A stretch of DNA of 45,439 bases, taken from Bacteroides sp. (GTDB lineage: Bacteria; Bacteroidota; Bacteroidia; Bacteroidales; Bacteroidaceae). Position 1 is the stretch's first letter. The number at the start of each line of letters is the position of its first letter. This document shows, piece after piece, positions 26,202-34,963 of this stretch. The notes under the pieces were generated by a model. The model saw only the letters and a list, made by a program, of their open reading frames with translations, searched no databases and was not told the origin of the DNA. A program made the position numbers and the translations under genes. The stretch is taken from assembly GCA_015060705.1 (NCBI GenBank), contig SUXY01000022.1:1-45439 (forward strand), written 5' to 3'.

Positions 26202-27782
26202 TTATTCAATCACAAATTCTTTACGGATAGGGTCGTCATAATATTCTTGAAGTCTCTTCAGTTCCGCCTTCAACTCCTTGGTGATTTCTTCTGTACCCGG
26301 TTTGCCATAAAGGTTGTTCATTTCGCTTGGGTCTTCCTGAAGGTCGAAGAGTTCCCAGGAGTCGATGTCGTTGTAGAAGTGGATCAACTTATAACGGTCA
26401 GTACGCACGCCGAAGTGACGGCATACGGCATGTTCAGCCGGATATTCATAGAAGTGATAGTACAAGGAATTGCGCCATTCCGGTGCTTCTTCACCCTTCA
26501 GCAAAGGCAAGAACGATTCGCCGTGCATTTCTTCCGGCTTTTCGATGCCTGCCAAATCAAGAATGGTAGGACCGTAGTCGATGTTCTGTACCAATTGGGC
26601 AACGTCACCCTTCTTTCCCCCCGGAAGACGCACGAGCAATGGAGTACGGAACGATTCTTCGTACATGAATCGCTTGTCGAACCATCCATGTTCACCCATG
26701 TAGAAACCTTGGTCGGAAGTGTAGACAATCATGGTGTTTTCCAACAAGCCCTTTTCTTCCAGATAGTCCAATACACGGCCGATGTTGCGGTCTACTGAGG
26801 TGATGACACGCAGATAGTCGCGCATGTATTGTTGGAATTTCCATTCAGCCAAAGCCTTGCCAGTCAGCTTGTCCTTCTTGAATTTTTCGATGATAGGAGC
26901 ATAATGTGCATCCCATGCGGCCTTCTGGGCCGGATTCATGCGGTTACCATTATACATTTCGTGTCCCCAATATTCGTAGATACCGTCCGAGATTTCCTTT
27001 TCCTTGTCGGCCATCTTCAAGTCATAAACGAGACCCATGTTCTTGGCGATGCTCATTTCCTGCTTTTGTGCAGCTAGACGTCCTTCGTAGTTGTCATAGA
27101 AGTTTTCCGGCAACGGGAAGGTCTTGTCGGCAAAGAGTTCGAGGTCGCAAGTGTCCGGCATCCAGGTACGGTGTGGAGCCTTGTGATGGAGAAGCATACA
27201 GAATGGCTTGCTTTCATCGCGATTTTCTATCCAGTTGATAGCCTTGTCGGTGATGATATTGGTGGCATAGCCTTCTTCCTGTATCTTTTCACCATTCATT
27301 TGGATGAACGTTGGATTGTAGTAGTCTCCTTGTCCCGGAAGGATTTCCCAATAGTCGAATCCTTGTGGGTCACTTACGAGGTGCCATTTACCAATCATGG
27401 CAGTTTGATACCCATTCTGTTGGAGAAGTTTTGGGAAAGTCAACTGGTCGCCATTGAAAGTAGTGGAATTGTTGATGAATCCGTTGGCATGGCTATGCTT
27501 GCCGGTGAGCATACAGGCACGGCTCGGTCCACTGATGGAGTTGGCTACAAAGCTGTTGGTAAAACGTACACCTTCATTGCCGATACGGTCAATGTTCGGT
27601 GTGTGGATATAGCGCTGGTCGTAAGCGCTGATGGTTTGGTACGAGTGGTCATCGCTCATGATGTAGATGACGTTCATCGGCTTCTGTGGTTCTGCTTGCT
27701 TGTTGGATTTGCAAGAAGATAGAGAAGCGATGGCTGCTGCTCCGGTGAGGGAGTAGAGCAGGGTGGATGTGAGTTTGCTCAT
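26202..27782 (-). CDS. S-type sulfatase lipoprotein (S1 family, possibly GlcNAc-6-sulfatase-like)
   Basis: A 526-residue lipoprotein (lipobox LSSC, Cys24). The metal-binding IMSDDH block (about 41-46) and the modification motif S84-GPSR show an S-type sulfatase whose Ser is oxidised to formylglycine by an anaerobic sulfatase-maturating enzyme, not encoded in this window. Further hallmarks are GKWHL, HHKAPH and YTSDQGFYMGEHGWFDKRF. The overall pattern recalls N-acetylglucosamine-6-sulfatases, and the GH20 partner supports an aminosugar substrate, but subfamily and regiospecificity are inference. It is the first gene of a two-gene operon. Confidence 0.9.
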   Translation of the reverse strand: MSKLTSTLLYSLTGAAAIASLSSCKSNKQAEPQKPMNVIYIMSDDHSYQTISAYDQRYIHTPNIDRIGNEGVRFTNSFVANSISGPSRACMLTGKHSHANGFINNSTTFNGDQLTFPKLLQQNGYQTAMIGKWHLVSDPQGFDYWEILPGQGDYYNPTFIQMNGEKIQEEGYATNIITDKAINWIENRDESKPFCMLLHHKAPHRTWMPDTCDLELFADKTFPLPENFYDNYEGRLAAQKQEMSIAKNMGLVYDLKMADKEKEISDGIYEYWGHEMYNGNRMNPAQKAAWDAHYAPIIEKFKKDKLTGKALAEWKFQQYMRDYLRVITSVDRNIGRVLDYLEEKGLLENTMIVYTSDQGFYMGEHGWFDKRFMYEESFRTPLLVRLPGGKKGDVAQLVQNIDYGPTILDLAGIEKPEEMHGESFLPLLKGEEAPEWRNSLYYHFYEYPAEHAVCRHFGVRTDRYKLIHFYNDIDSWELFDLQEDPSEMNNLYGKPGTEEITKELKAELKRLQEYYDDPIRKEFVIE

Positions 27783-27823
27783 AGTGGTATGTTCTTGGTT
27801 AAATTTAACTTGTTATAGCCATG

Positions 27824-27853
27824 CAAAGATAATATTTATAAAACAAAAACAAA
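27824..27853 (-). promoter_or_regulatory. Promoter of the sulfatase-hexosaminidase operon
   Basis: On the minus strand TTTG (27853-27850) is followed after 18 nt by TATCTTTG (27831-27824), the full -7 consensus, 41 bp upstream of the sulfatase ATG. The spacing is slightly short. Confidence 0.6.
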
Positions 27854-27904
27854 AGGATGTAGCTCAGAAGATGAAAGAAGTCCGTGTTTTCATTATTATG
27901 GTTA

Positions 27905-27970
27905 TCATTTATTCACACCACCAAAGCCACAATAACCAGCACCACCGTAATGATGGTAATTTTCTTCCAT
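27905..27970 (-). other. Possible 21-codon ORF, or remnant membrane-segment frame
   Basis: ATG at 27970 preceded by GGGAGGA with a 6-nt spacer gives a 21-residue Gly/Tyr-rich peptide (starts MEENYHHYGG) ending at a TGA. The overlapping +1 frame of the same DNA reads WEDSLWKKITIITVVLVIV, a convincing membrane helix without an ATG, which may be the ancestral frame. Either reading follows the ABC-transporter remnant. I cannot decide whether anything is translated. Confidence 0.3.
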
Positions 27971-27973
27971 AAG

Positions 27974-28051
27974 CTATCCTCCCAATTCCAATTGGTTCTT
28001 TACTAGATACCAATACGCCCCTTGACGGGCTATTAGTTCTTCGTGTGTACC
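27974..28051 (-). pseudogene. C-terminal remnant of a peptide-export ABC transporter
   Basis: The minus strand encodes GTHEELIARQGAYWYLVKNQ followed by LELGG and a stop. This is the characteristic end of ABC exporter ATPase domains, particularly the peptidase-domain bacteriocin exporters of Bacteroidetes (GTHEEL...G.Y..LVKNQLEL). No Walker A, Walker B or signature motif is found upstream, where the sequence instead enters a palindrome array. It is therefore the stub left after a deletion or rearrangement. Confidence 0.65.
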
Positions 28052-28113
28052 CGGGTTCGTTTGTTTTAGGCAAAGGTATTGAAATATTCTGGAACAACAA
28101 AAAGTGCGAAGCA

Positions 28114-28196
28114 GTTCCATTAGCTGGAACCAATTCTCCCACTAGCTGGAACAAAAAGTTCCACTAATTGGTACAAAAAGTTCCAGTAGGTGGAAA
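28114..28196. repeat. Array of four 17-bp near-palindromes at exact 22-bp spacing
   Basis: Units begin at 28114, 28136, 28158 and 28180. Unit 1 is GTTCCATTAGCTGGAAC with perfect 6-bp arms; units 2-4 are CTCCCACTAGCTGGAAC, GTTCCACTAATTGGTAC and GTTCCAGTAGGTGGAAA. The 5-nt spacers are CAATT, AAAAA and AAAAA. A loose half-unit (CTGGAACAACAAAAAG) precedes the array. The period of about two helical turns places all sites on one DNA face, as in protein-binding arrays. Confidence 0.8.
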
Positions 28197-28219
28197 ATGT
28201 TGGAACTAAATTAGCTTGG

Positions 28220-28258
28220 GGTGGCAGGAAGGTGGCAGGAAAACGCCTTCCTGTCACC
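28220..28258. repeat. Direct and inverted GGTGGCAGGAA repeats
   Basis: GGTGGCAGGAA occurs twice in tandem (28220-28230, 28231-28241) and then inverted as TTCCTGTCACC (28248-28258, one mismatch), giving an 11-bp stem with a 6-nt loop. No T-run follows, so it is not a typical terminator. Confidence 0.65.
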
Positions 28259-28532
28259 ATAAACGCCTGATAATCATTGAGTGTTGCAGGAGTGACACTT
28301 TTTTTAAGTGAAATTATTTTCGGTGGGTTTTGAAGGGATAAAAGGGGGGAGAAGTTTATATAAATATGAGGGAAAACGTACGTTTTTTCCCATTTCATCG
28401 GGATTTCCAGTTATATTTTACTAATTGTATTCACTACACTCCGTTCCGTTCTGAATGACATAACGGGAGTGTCAACAAATATATTCATGCAACAAAATAC
28501 AAATATTGCAGGGAGAAGGAAACTTTTTTTAC
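28259..28532. other. Non-coding stretch with a palindrome and a degenerate half repeat
   Basis: No credible gene is seen. It contains the 14-bp perfect palindrome AAAACGTACGTTTT (28373-28386) flanked by GGG and CCC, and at 28431-28460 a degenerate single arm of the intergenic hairpin repeat (ends TTCTGAATGACA) without its partner arm. The stretch looks like accumulated junk left by rearrangements upstream of the exchanger gene. Confidence 0.5.
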
Positions 28533-28540
28533 TATCTTTG
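28533..28540 (+). promoter_or_regulatory. -7 box for the Na/Ca exchanger gene
   Basis: TATCTTTG, a full TAnnTTTG match, 40 bp before the ATG at 28580. A TTG at 28506-28508 is slightly too far upstream for an ideal -33 element. Confidence 0.55.
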
Positions 28541-28579
28541 CTTTTTCAATATGTGTAGAATGAAAAATCTTTATATGTA

Positions 28580-29539
28580 ATGCTTGATGTAATCTTTCTG
28601 ATTGGTGGCTTAGCGTTGATTCTGCTTGGCGCCAATGGGCTGACCGACGGAGCGGCGGCCGTAGCGAAACGCTTTAACATCTCCGACCTCGTGATTGGTT
28701 TGACCATTGTGGCATTTGGTACTTCGGCACCGGAGTTGGTCATCAGTGTGATGGCGGCTTTGGGTGGCAGTGCAGATATGGCGATAGGTAATGTGGTGGG
28801 TAGCAATATCTTCAATGTATTAATGATTATTGGGGTTACCGCTATGGTCTTGCCTATCAAGGTGGGAGAAGGAACGTTGAGCAAAGAAATTCCTTTGGTG
28901 GTGTTGGCTTCGTTCGCTTTGGCTTTCTGTGCCAATGATATATTACTTGATGGAGGTACATCAAATGCCATCAGCCGTATCGATGGTTTGATTATGCTCT
29001 GTTTCTTCCTGATTTTCATGCGATATACTTTTGCCATTGCCCGTAATGGAGGCGATGAGGCCGAAGGCGAAAAGATTAAGGAAATGCCTATTGGGAAATC
29101 GATACTTTTCATCATTGGTGGTTTAGCCGGATTGGTGTTCGGAGGCCAATGGTTCGTGGATGGTGCCAGTGGCATCGCATCTTCATTGGGTGTAAGCGAA
29201 TCAATCATCGGTTTGACGATTGTGGCATTGGGGACTTCGCTTCCGGAATTGGCAACCTCGGTTACGGCTGCCTTGAAAAAGAATTCGGGTATCGCGATTG
29301 GTAATGTGATTGGTAGCAACCTCTTCAATGTGTTCTTTGTATTGGGATGCAGTGCCACCATTTCTCCGCTTCCGATGGGTGGCATCAACAATGTGGACAT
29401 GACGGTGCTGATTGGTTCGGCTATCCTGTTCTGGTTGGTGGGTTGGTTCTTCAAGAAACGTACCATCACGAGAGTGGAAGGTGCTTTGATGGTGATTTGC
29501 TATGTAGCTTATACGGCATTTCTTATTTCGCAACAATAG
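28580..29539 (+). CDS. Calcium/sodium antiporter (CaCA family, YrbG type)
   Basis: A 319-residue membrane protein with about ten helices and the two inverted alpha-repeats of the cation/Ca exchanger superfamily: GTSAPELVISVMAALGGS...GNVVGSNIFNV in the first half and GTSLPELATSVTAALKKN...GNVIGSNLFNV in the second. The acidic Glu of each PEL motif is the ion-binding residue. It exchanges Ca2+ (or another cation) for Na+ or H+ across the inner membrane. It has its own promoter and is followed by a hairpin repeat, suggesting a single-gene transcript. Confidence 0.93.
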   Translation: MLDVIFLIGGLALILLGANGLTDGAAAVAKRFNISDLVIGLTIVAFGTSAPELVISVMAALGGSADMAIGNVVGSNIFNVLMIIGVTAMVLPIKVGEGTLSKEIPLVVLASFALAFCANDILLDGGTSNAISRIDGLIMLCFFLIFMRYTFAIARNGGDEAEGEKIKEMPIGKSILFIIGGLAGLVFGGQWFVDGASGIASSLGVSESIIGLTIVALGTSLPELATSVTAALKKNSGIAIGNVIGSNLFNVFFVLGCSATISPLPMGGINNVDMTVLIGSAILFWLVGWFFKKRTITRVEGALMVICYVAYTAFLISQQ

Positions 29540-29549
29540 AACATCCAAC

Positions 29550-29646
29550 TGTCATTCAGAGCGAAGCGAAGAATCTCGGGAACATATACGTGGGTGTATT
29601 ATGTATGTCACCGAGATTCTTCCTCCCTACGGTCGTCTGAATGACA
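29550..29646. repeat. Intergenic imperfect-palindrome repeat, copy 3
   Basis: Starts TGTCATTCAGAGCGAAGCGA and ends CTACGGTCGTCTGAATGACA. At 97 bp it is the longest copy, with a larger loop and a right arm of the CTCCCTACGGTCGTCTG variant also seen in copy 4. It lies 10 bp after the exchanger stop, before the GNAT-like gene. Confidence 0.85.
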
Positions 29647-29685
29647 AAATGTATCAATAAATCTGTAGTTCTAGAAAATTTTCAC

Positions 29686-29693
29686 TAACTTTA
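29686..29693 (+). promoter_or_regulatory. Degenerate -7 box for the GNAT-like gene
   Basis: TAACTTTA, one mismatch from TAnnTTTG, 29 bp upstream of the ATG. No -33 match was found; tentative. Confidence 0.35.
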
Positions 29694-29721
29694 CCGCTGA
29701 ATTCAAAATATAATCAATACT

Positions 29722-30852
29722 ATGGCCATTACGATTAAGAAAGTCAGTACAAGCAGTGAACTCAAGAAGTTCATCCGCTTTAACTACGAACTCTATAAGG
29801 AAAATCCGTTTTCTGTGCCCGACCTTTACGACGATATGTTGAACACCTTCAGCCGTAACAAGAATGCTGCCTTCGAATTTTGCGAAGCCGACTATTTCTT
29901 GGCATACAAGGACGGAAAACTGGTGGGCCGTGTGGCAGCTATCCTGAACAAGCGTGCCAATGAAACATGGAACAAGAAGGAAGTCCGCTTCGGTTGGGTG
30001 GATTTCGTGAACGATATGGAAGTGAGCGATGCCCTCTTCAAGGCCGTGGAGGCTTGGGGCAAGGAACGGGGTATGACCTCGATGGTAGGTCCGCTCGGAT
30101 TTACCGACTTCGATGCCGAAGGGATGTTGGTGGAAGGTTTCGAACAACTCAGCACCATGTCGACTATCTATAATTTCCCGTACTATCCGCAGCACATGGA
30201 AAAGCTCGGTTTCGAAAAAGAAGCCGACTGGGTGGAATTCAAGATTTATATCCCCGATGCGATTCCTGATAAGCACAAGCGTATCTCCGAAATCATCATG
30301 CGCAAGTATGGCTTGAAGATTGTGAAGTGTACATCGACCAAGGATATCAACAAGTACGGTCAGGCTATCTTCGACCTCATGAACGAAGCCTATAGTCCGC
30401 TTTATGGTTATTCGGCTTTGTCGCCTAAGCAGATTCAGCAATACATCAAGATGTTCTTGCCGATTCTTGACCTTCGCATGGTGACATTGGTGGTGGATGC
30501 CGACGATAATGTGGTGGCGGTAGGTATCTCGATGCCGTCGCTTAGCGAAGCCTTGCAGAAGGCCAAGGGCCGTTTGTTGCCGTTCGGCTGGTATCACTTG
30601 TTGAAGCTGATTTTCATGAAGAAATATCCGAAAGTGCTCGATTTGCTTTTGGTCGCTGTGAAGCCGGAATATCAGAACAAGGGTGTGAATGCCTTGTTGT
30701 TCTACGATTTGATTCCTGTTTATCAACAATTGGGCTTCGAATATGCGGAAAGCAATCCGGAACTGGAAGTGAACGACAAGGTGCAGGCGCAATGGGAATA
30801 TTTCAAGACTGTGCAGCACAAACGCCGTCGTGCTTATAAGAAAGATATCTGA
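29722..30852 (+). CDS. GNAT-fold N-acetyltransferase-like protein
   Basis: A 376-residue cytosolic protein. The N-terminal part ([19 protein letters not shown]) and the C-terminal part ([25 protein letters not shown], about residues 310-335) look like the two beta-strand/acetyl-CoA loop regions of GNAT proteins; the second includes a V-KPEYQNKG pyrophosphate-like loop. The length suggests a double or extended GNAT fold. Close relatives are usually annotated only as GNAT family or hypothetical, and no substrate can be proposed. It ends 17 bp before the parE ATG, so the genes are probably co-transcribed. Confidence 0.8.
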   Translation: MAITIKKVSTSSELKKFIRFNYELYKENPFSVPDLYDDMLNTFSRNKNAAFEFCEADYFLAYKDGKLVGRVAAILNKRANETWNKKEVRFGWVDFVNDMEVSDALFKAVEAWGKERGMTSMVGPLGFTDFDAEGMLVEGFEQLSTMSTIYNFPYYPQHMEKLGFEKEADWVEFKIYIPDAIPDKHKRISEIIMRKYGLKIVKCTSTKDINKYGQAIFDLMNEAYSPLYGYSALSPKQIQQYIKMFLPILDLRMVTLVVDADDNVVAVGISMPSLSEALQKAKGRLLPFGWYHLLKLIFMKKYPKVLDLLLVAVKPEYQNKGVNALLFYDLIPVYQQLGFEYAESNPELEVNDKVQAQWEYFKTVQHKRRRAYKKDI

Positions 30853-30869
30853 TTTTGCAAAAGAATACC

Positions 30870-32771
30870 ATGGAAGAAGAACTGATTAAACCTACCGTAG
30901 AATATACCGACGAGAATATCCGACATCTGGACGACATGGAGCACATCCGTGTCCGCTCCGGTATGTACATCGGCCGTTTGGGCGATGGACAGCAGAGCGA
31001 TGACGGTATCTATGTCCTTTTGAAGGAAGTGATGGACAACAGCATCGACGAGTTCAAGATGGGAGCCGGAAAGAAAATCGAAGTGACCATCGAGGACGAC
31101 CTTCGGGTGAGCATCCGTGACTATGGTCGCGGTATTCCGCAAGGCAAGCTCATTGAGGCAGTCAGTAAGTTGAATACGGGAGGTAAGTACGATTCCAAGG
31201 CATTCAAGAAAAGTGTCGGGCTGAACGGGGTGGGTATCAAGGCAGTGAATGCGCTCAGTAGCCGTTTCGAGGTAGCCAGCTTCCGGGATGGAAAGGTACG
31301 TCGGGCTGCTTTCGAGAAAGGTCAGCTCATCAGCGATGTGACCGAAGATACCACCGAAGAAACCGGTACCTTCATCTTCTTTGAACCGGACGACACCTTG
31401 TTCGTTGGCTATAAGTTCCTGAATCAGTTCGTCGAAACACTGCTTCGAAACTATACTTATTTGAATACGGGCTTGACCTTCATTTACAATGGTCAGCGTA
31501 TTCTCTCGCGTCATGGCTTGGAGGACTTGTTGAAGGACAACATGACCTCCGAAGGACTTTATGAAATTGTACACTTGAAGGGCGAGGATATTGAAATCGC
31601 TTTCACGCATACCAACCAATATGGCGAAGAGTACTATTCTTTTGTGAACGGTCAGCACACCACCCAAGGGGGTACGCATCAAAGTGCCTTGAAGGAACAC
31701 ATCGCCCGTACCATCAAGGAATTCTACAACAAGAATCAGGAATTCTCCGATATCCGAAACGGGATTGTAGCGGCCATTGCTCTCGATGTGGAAGAACCTA
31801 TGTTCGAAAGCCAGACCAAGACCAAACTCGGATCGAACAACATGTGGCCTGCCGTACCTCAAGAAGACAAGCCTGCCGGACCTAGCATCAACAAGTTTGT
31901 GGGTGATTTCATCAAGACCGAGGTAGACAACTACTTGCACAAGAATCCGCAGGTGGCCGATGTGATGCTCCAGAAGATTCAGGAATCTGAAAAGGAACGC
32001 AAGGCCATTGCCGGTGTGACCAAGCTGGCCCGTGAACGTGCGAAGAAAGCCAATCTGCATAACCGTAAACTCCGCGATTGCCGTTTCCACTTGAATGATG
32101 TCCGTGGTGACAAGCAGGAAGAAACCTGTATCTTCATTACCGAGGGGGACTCGGCGAGTGGTTCCATCACCAAGAGCCGCGATGTAAACACACAGGCCGT
32201 GTTCAGTCTTCGTGGTAAGCCGCTCAACTCCTACGGGCTCACCAAGAAGGTAGTGTACGAGAACGAAGAATTCAACCTCCTTCAGGCAGCCCTCAACATC
32301 GAGGACGGCATGGAAGGTTTGCGATATAATAAAGTGATTGTGGCAACCGATGCCGATGTGGACGGCATGCACATCCGCCTGCTGATGATTACTTTCTTCC
32401 TCCAGTTCTTCCCGGACTTGATCAAGAAAGGCCATGTCTATATCCTTCAGACACCGCTCTTCCGTGTGCGAAACCGCAAGAAAGGGGTATACGAAACCAT
32501 CTATTGCTATACCGATGAGGAACGCATTGCCGCCATCGAGAAGCTCAGCCCGAACCCCGAAATCACCCGATTCAAAGGGCTTGGTGAGATTTCTCCGGAC
32601 GAGTTCAAGAACTTTATCGGTCAGGACATGCGCCTCGAAAAGGTACGCCTCCGCAAGGATGACTTGGTGAAGGATTTGCTGGAGTTTTACATGGGCAAGA
32701 ATACCATGGAGCGTCAGAACTTTATCATCGAAAATCTGGTTGTAGAAGAAGATATTACGAAAGAAGAATGA
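30870..32771 (+). CDS. parE: DNA topoisomerase IV subunit B (type IIA topoisomerase ATPase subunit)
   Basis: A 633-residue subunit. The GHKL ATPase domain shows [17 protein letters not shown] and [20 protein letters not shown]; the Toprim domain shows [10 protein letters not shown] and [20 protein letters not shown] with the DxD metal motif; the end shows [13 protein letters not shown]. The length and the SASGS variant of the usual EGDSAGGS fit the Bacteroidetes ParE rather than GyrB, though the two are hard to separate without alignment. An in-frame TTG five codons upstream exists; the ATG at 30870 is preferred. The stop overlaps the coaD start (ATGA). The ParC partner is not in the window. 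Confidence 0.92.
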   Translation: MEEELIKPTVEYTDENIRHLDDMEHIRVRSGMYIGRLGDGQQSDDGIYVLLKEVMDNSIDEFKMGAGKKIEVTIEDDLRVSIRDYGRGIPQGKLIEAVSKLNTGGKYDSKAFKKSVGLNGVGIKAVNALSSRFEVASFRDGKVRRAAFEKGQLISDVTEDTTEETGTFIFFEPDDTLFVGYKFLNQFVETLLRNYTYLNTGLTFIYNGQRILSRHGLEDLLKDNMTSEGLYEIVHLKGEDIEIAFTHTNQYGEEYYSFVNGQHTTQGGTHQSALKEHIARTIKEFYNKNQEFSDIRNGIVAAIALDVEEPMFESQTKTKLGSNNMWPAVPQEDKPAGPSINKFVGDFIKTEVDNYLHKNPQVADVMLQKIQESEKERKAIAGVTKLARERAKKANLHNRKLRDCRFHLNDVRGDKQEETCIFITEGDSASGSITKSRDVNTQAVFSLRGKPLNSYGLTKKVVYENEEFNLLQAALNIEDGMEGLRYNKVIVATDADVDGMHIRLLMITFFLQFFPDLIKKGHVYILQTPLFRVRNRKKGVYETIYCYTDEERIAAIEKLSPNPEITRFKGLGEISPDEFKNFIGQDMRLEKVRLRKDDLVKDLLEFYMGKNTMERQNFIIENLVVEEDITKEE

Positions 32772-33220
32772 AACGTGCAATATTCCCCGGAACTTTCGAC
32801 CCGTTCACTCTCGGTCATCACTCCATCGTGAAGCGGGCATTGGCCTTTATGGATGAAGTTATCATCGGTATTGGAATCAATGAGAACAAGCAATGTCTGA
32901 TGCCCGTTGAGAAGCGTTTGGAAAGCATCCGGAAGCTTTATGCCGACGAATCTCGTGTAAAGGTTCTGACCTATAGCGGACTGACCGTTGATTTCGCTCA
33001 GGAGCAAGAAGCGGGAGTCATCCTCCGGGGCATTCGTACAGTAAAGGATTTTGAGTACGAAGAGGGCATAGCCGACATCAATCGCCAATTGAGTGGCATC
33101 GATACTATTTTCCTCTTTACCGAGCCCGAATATTCGGCTATCAGTTCGAGTGTGGTGAGGGAATTGTTGCATTATGGGAAGGACGTCCGTGCGTTTTTAC
33201 CCGAAGGAATGGAGGTTTAA
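32768..33220 (+). CDS. coaD: Phosphopantetheine adenylyltransferase
   Basis: A 150-residue nucleotidyltransferase that converts 4'-phosphopantetheine and ATP to dephospho-CoA, the penultimate step of coenzyme A synthesis. Motifs: [19 protein letters not shown] (T/HxGH active site), [12 protein letters not shown], and [17 protein letters not shown] at the C-terminus with the ISSS-x-R ATP-binding residues. The length is slightly under the usual 155-165. It overlaps parE by 4 bp and is followed by the S41 protease gene after 3 bp. Confidence 0.96.
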   Translation: MKRAIFPGTFDPFTLGHHSIVKRALAFMDEVIIGIGINENKQCLMPVEKRLESIRKLYADESRVKVLTYSGLTVDFAQEQEAGVILRGIRTVKDFEYEEGIADINRQLSGIDTIFLFTEPEYSAISSSVVRELLHYGKDVRAFLPEGMEV

Positions 33221-33223
33221 CGA

Positions 33224-34801
33224 ATGAAACATCGAATCGTATCTATCATGGCAGGTTTGCTAACCTGCTTTTTTTCTATCAGTGCTATTCAGGCACAGGA
33301 AAAGAAAAATAACCATACACACATCCGCAAGTTGACGTTGGCTCAGTTTGCCATTTCTCAATTGTATGTAGATTCCACCGACGAAGGAAAGTTGGTGGAA
33401 AGTGCCATTATCGGTATGTTGGAAGAATTGGATCCACATTCCACTTACTCCAATGCCGAAGAGGTAAAGAAGATGAACGAACCATTGCAGGGCAACTTCG
33501 ACGGTATCGGCATCCAGTTCAATATGGCAGAAGATACCTTGTTCGTGATTCAACCGGTGTCGGGGGGACCTTCCGAGAAAGTGGGTATCCGTGCAGGAGA
33601 CCGCATCACCCATGTAAATGATACCTTGATAGCCGGTGTCAAGATGAGCACCGATGATATCACCCGTCGTCTGAAAGGCCCGAAGGGAACCAAGGTGAAT
33701 GTAAAGGTGGTGCGGAAAGGGGTGGACGAACTATTGTCTTTTACCATTGAAAGAGACAAGATTCCGGTGCATAGCCTCGATGCTTCCTATATGATTACGC
33801 CGAAGATTGGGTATATCAAGATCAACCGCTTTGCTGCTACTACTCATGAAGAGTTTATGGATGCTTTGGCATCGCTGAAAGGACAGGGGATGCAGGATTT
33901 GATTCTCGACCTTCAAGGCAATGGAGGAGGTTATCTGAATGCCGCCATTGATATCGCCAACGAATTTTTGGGAGGAGGAGAACAGATTGTCTACACCGAA
34001 GGACGAAAGAGTCCTCGTCGGGAGTTTTTTGCTAAGGGTGACGGCAAGCATCAAAGTGGTAAATTGGTGGTCCTTGTCGATGAATATTCGGCTTCTGCCA
34101 GTGAGATTGTAGCGGGTGCCGTACAGGATTGGGACAGAGGTATGGTGGTTGGTCGCCGTACTTTTGGCAAGGGCTTGGTGCAACGCCCCATCGACTTGCC
34201 CGATGGTTCGATGATTCGATTGACAGTAGCCCGTTATTATACGCCGGCAGGAAGATGTATCCAAAAGCCTTACGAGAGCATCGAGCAATACAATGCCGAC
34301 TTGATAGAGCGTTACAACCGGGGCGAGATGATGAGTGCCGACAGTATTCATTTCCCCGATTCCTTGAAGTCTACCACCTTAAAGAAAGGCCGCACCGTGT
34401 ATGGTGGTGGAGGCATCATGCCCGACTATTTTGTGCCGGTAGATACCACGCTTTTCACCAAATACCATAGTCAGTTGAGCAACAAGGGCGTGCTCTTGAA
34501 GGTTCATTTCCAACTGATTGATACCTATCGGGAAGAGTGGACGAAGAAGTATGGTGATTATGCTGTGTTCAATAAGGATTTTGACTTGGATGCTGACATG
34601 ATGCAGCAACTCATCGAAGAGGGCAAGAAAGAAGGTGTAGCATTTAATGAAGAACAATTCCAAAAGTCGGAGCCACTCATCAAGCTCCAGCTGAAAGCCC
34701 TCATAGCTCGCGACCTTTGGGATATGAACGAATACTATCACACCATCAATGTGGTGAACGAGAGCGTAAATAAGGCGGTAGAGTTATTGGATGAAGAGTA
34801 A
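33224..34801 (+). CDS. S41 (C-terminal processing) periplasmic protease
   Basis: A 525-residue exported protease with a signal peptide (ending SAIQAQ). A PDZ domain spans about residues 85-165 (GIGIQFNMAEDTLFV...VGIRAGDRITHVNDTLI). The catalytic core follows: DLQGNGGGYLNAAIDIANEF, the nucleophile in DEYSASASEIVAGA (Ser about residue 291) and the general base in GRRTFGKGLVQ (Lys about 315). Such Ctp/Tsp enzymes trim or degrade envelope proteins. It is the third gene of the parE-coaD-S41 set. Its stop lies 1 bp from the stop of the convergent 52-codon gene, leaving no room for a separate terminator. Confidence 0.94.
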   Translation: MKHRIVSIMAGLLTCFFSISAIQAQEKKNNHTHIRKLTLAQFAISQLYVDSTDEGKLVESAIIGMLEELDPHSTYSNAEEVKKMNEPLQGNFDGIGIQFNMAEDTLFVIQPVSGGPSEKVGIRAGDRITHVNDTLIAGVKMSTDDITRRLKGPKGTKVNVKVVRKGVDELLSFTIERDKIPVHSLDASYMITPKIGYIKINRFAATTHEEFMDALASLKGQGMQDLILDLQGNGGGYLNAAIDIANEFLGGGEQIVYTEGRKSPRREFFAKGDGKHQSGKLVVLVDEYSASASEIVAGAVQDWDRGMVVGRRTFGKGLVQRPIDLPDGSMIRLTVARYYTPAGRCIQKPYESIEQYNADLIERYNRGEMMSADSIHFPDSLKSTTLKKGRTVYGGGGIMPDYFVPVDTTLFTKYHSQLSNKGVLLKVHFQLIDTYREEWTKKYGDYAVFNKDFDLDADMMQQLIEEGKKEGVAFNEEQFQKSEPLIKLQLKALIARDLWDMNEYYHTINVVNESVNKAVELLDEE

Positions 34802-34802
34802 T

Positions 34803-34961
34803 TTATTCTTCTTTTTGTTTCATCATTTCCAAGAATTCCTCTATTTCTTGCGGATCCATTCCCGTAGCGTGAATGTAATCACACGCCATTCGGGAGAAAG
34901 ATCCGTCGTAATATTGCTGTAGAAATTCTGATAATTCCAATAAAACCTGTTGAGTATCCAT
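34803..34961 (-). CDS. Small 52-residue acidic protein of unknown function
   Basis: ATG at 34961 begins 2 bp after the stop codon of the propeller lipoprotein, so translation is likely coupled. The 52-residue product is helical and acidic: MDTQQVLLELSEFLQQYYDG, then a middle with Cys27, and a helical end EIEEFLEMMKQKEE. It has no signal or membrane segment. I do not recognise the family. The coupling and protein-like composition favour a real gene. Convergent with the S41 protease, 1 bp between stops. Confidence 0.6.
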   Translation of the reverse strand: MDTQQVLLELSEFLQQYYDGSFSRMACDYIHATGMDPQEIEEFLEMMKQKEE

Positions 34962-34963
34962 AA

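Noticed and set aside
27763..27972. 69-codon plus-strand frame in the region before the transporter stub
   Set aside because: It runs through the sulfatase promoter on the other strand, has no signal or domain, and ends in low-complexity His/Asn.
28114..28196. CRISPR interpretation of the 22-bp array
   Set aside because: Units are palindromic with 5-nt spacers; no repeat-spacer organisation or cas genes.
29671..30819. 382-codon minus-strand frame opposite the GNAT-like gene
   Set aside because: Lies wholly antisense to a gene with GNAT-like motifs; Val/His/Leu-rich composition typical of antisense frames.
30834..32780. Open frame of 648 codons on the minus strand across parE
   Set aside because: It is the complement of parE, whose motifs are unambiguous; the antisense product has no recognisable domain, and its openness reflects codon bias.
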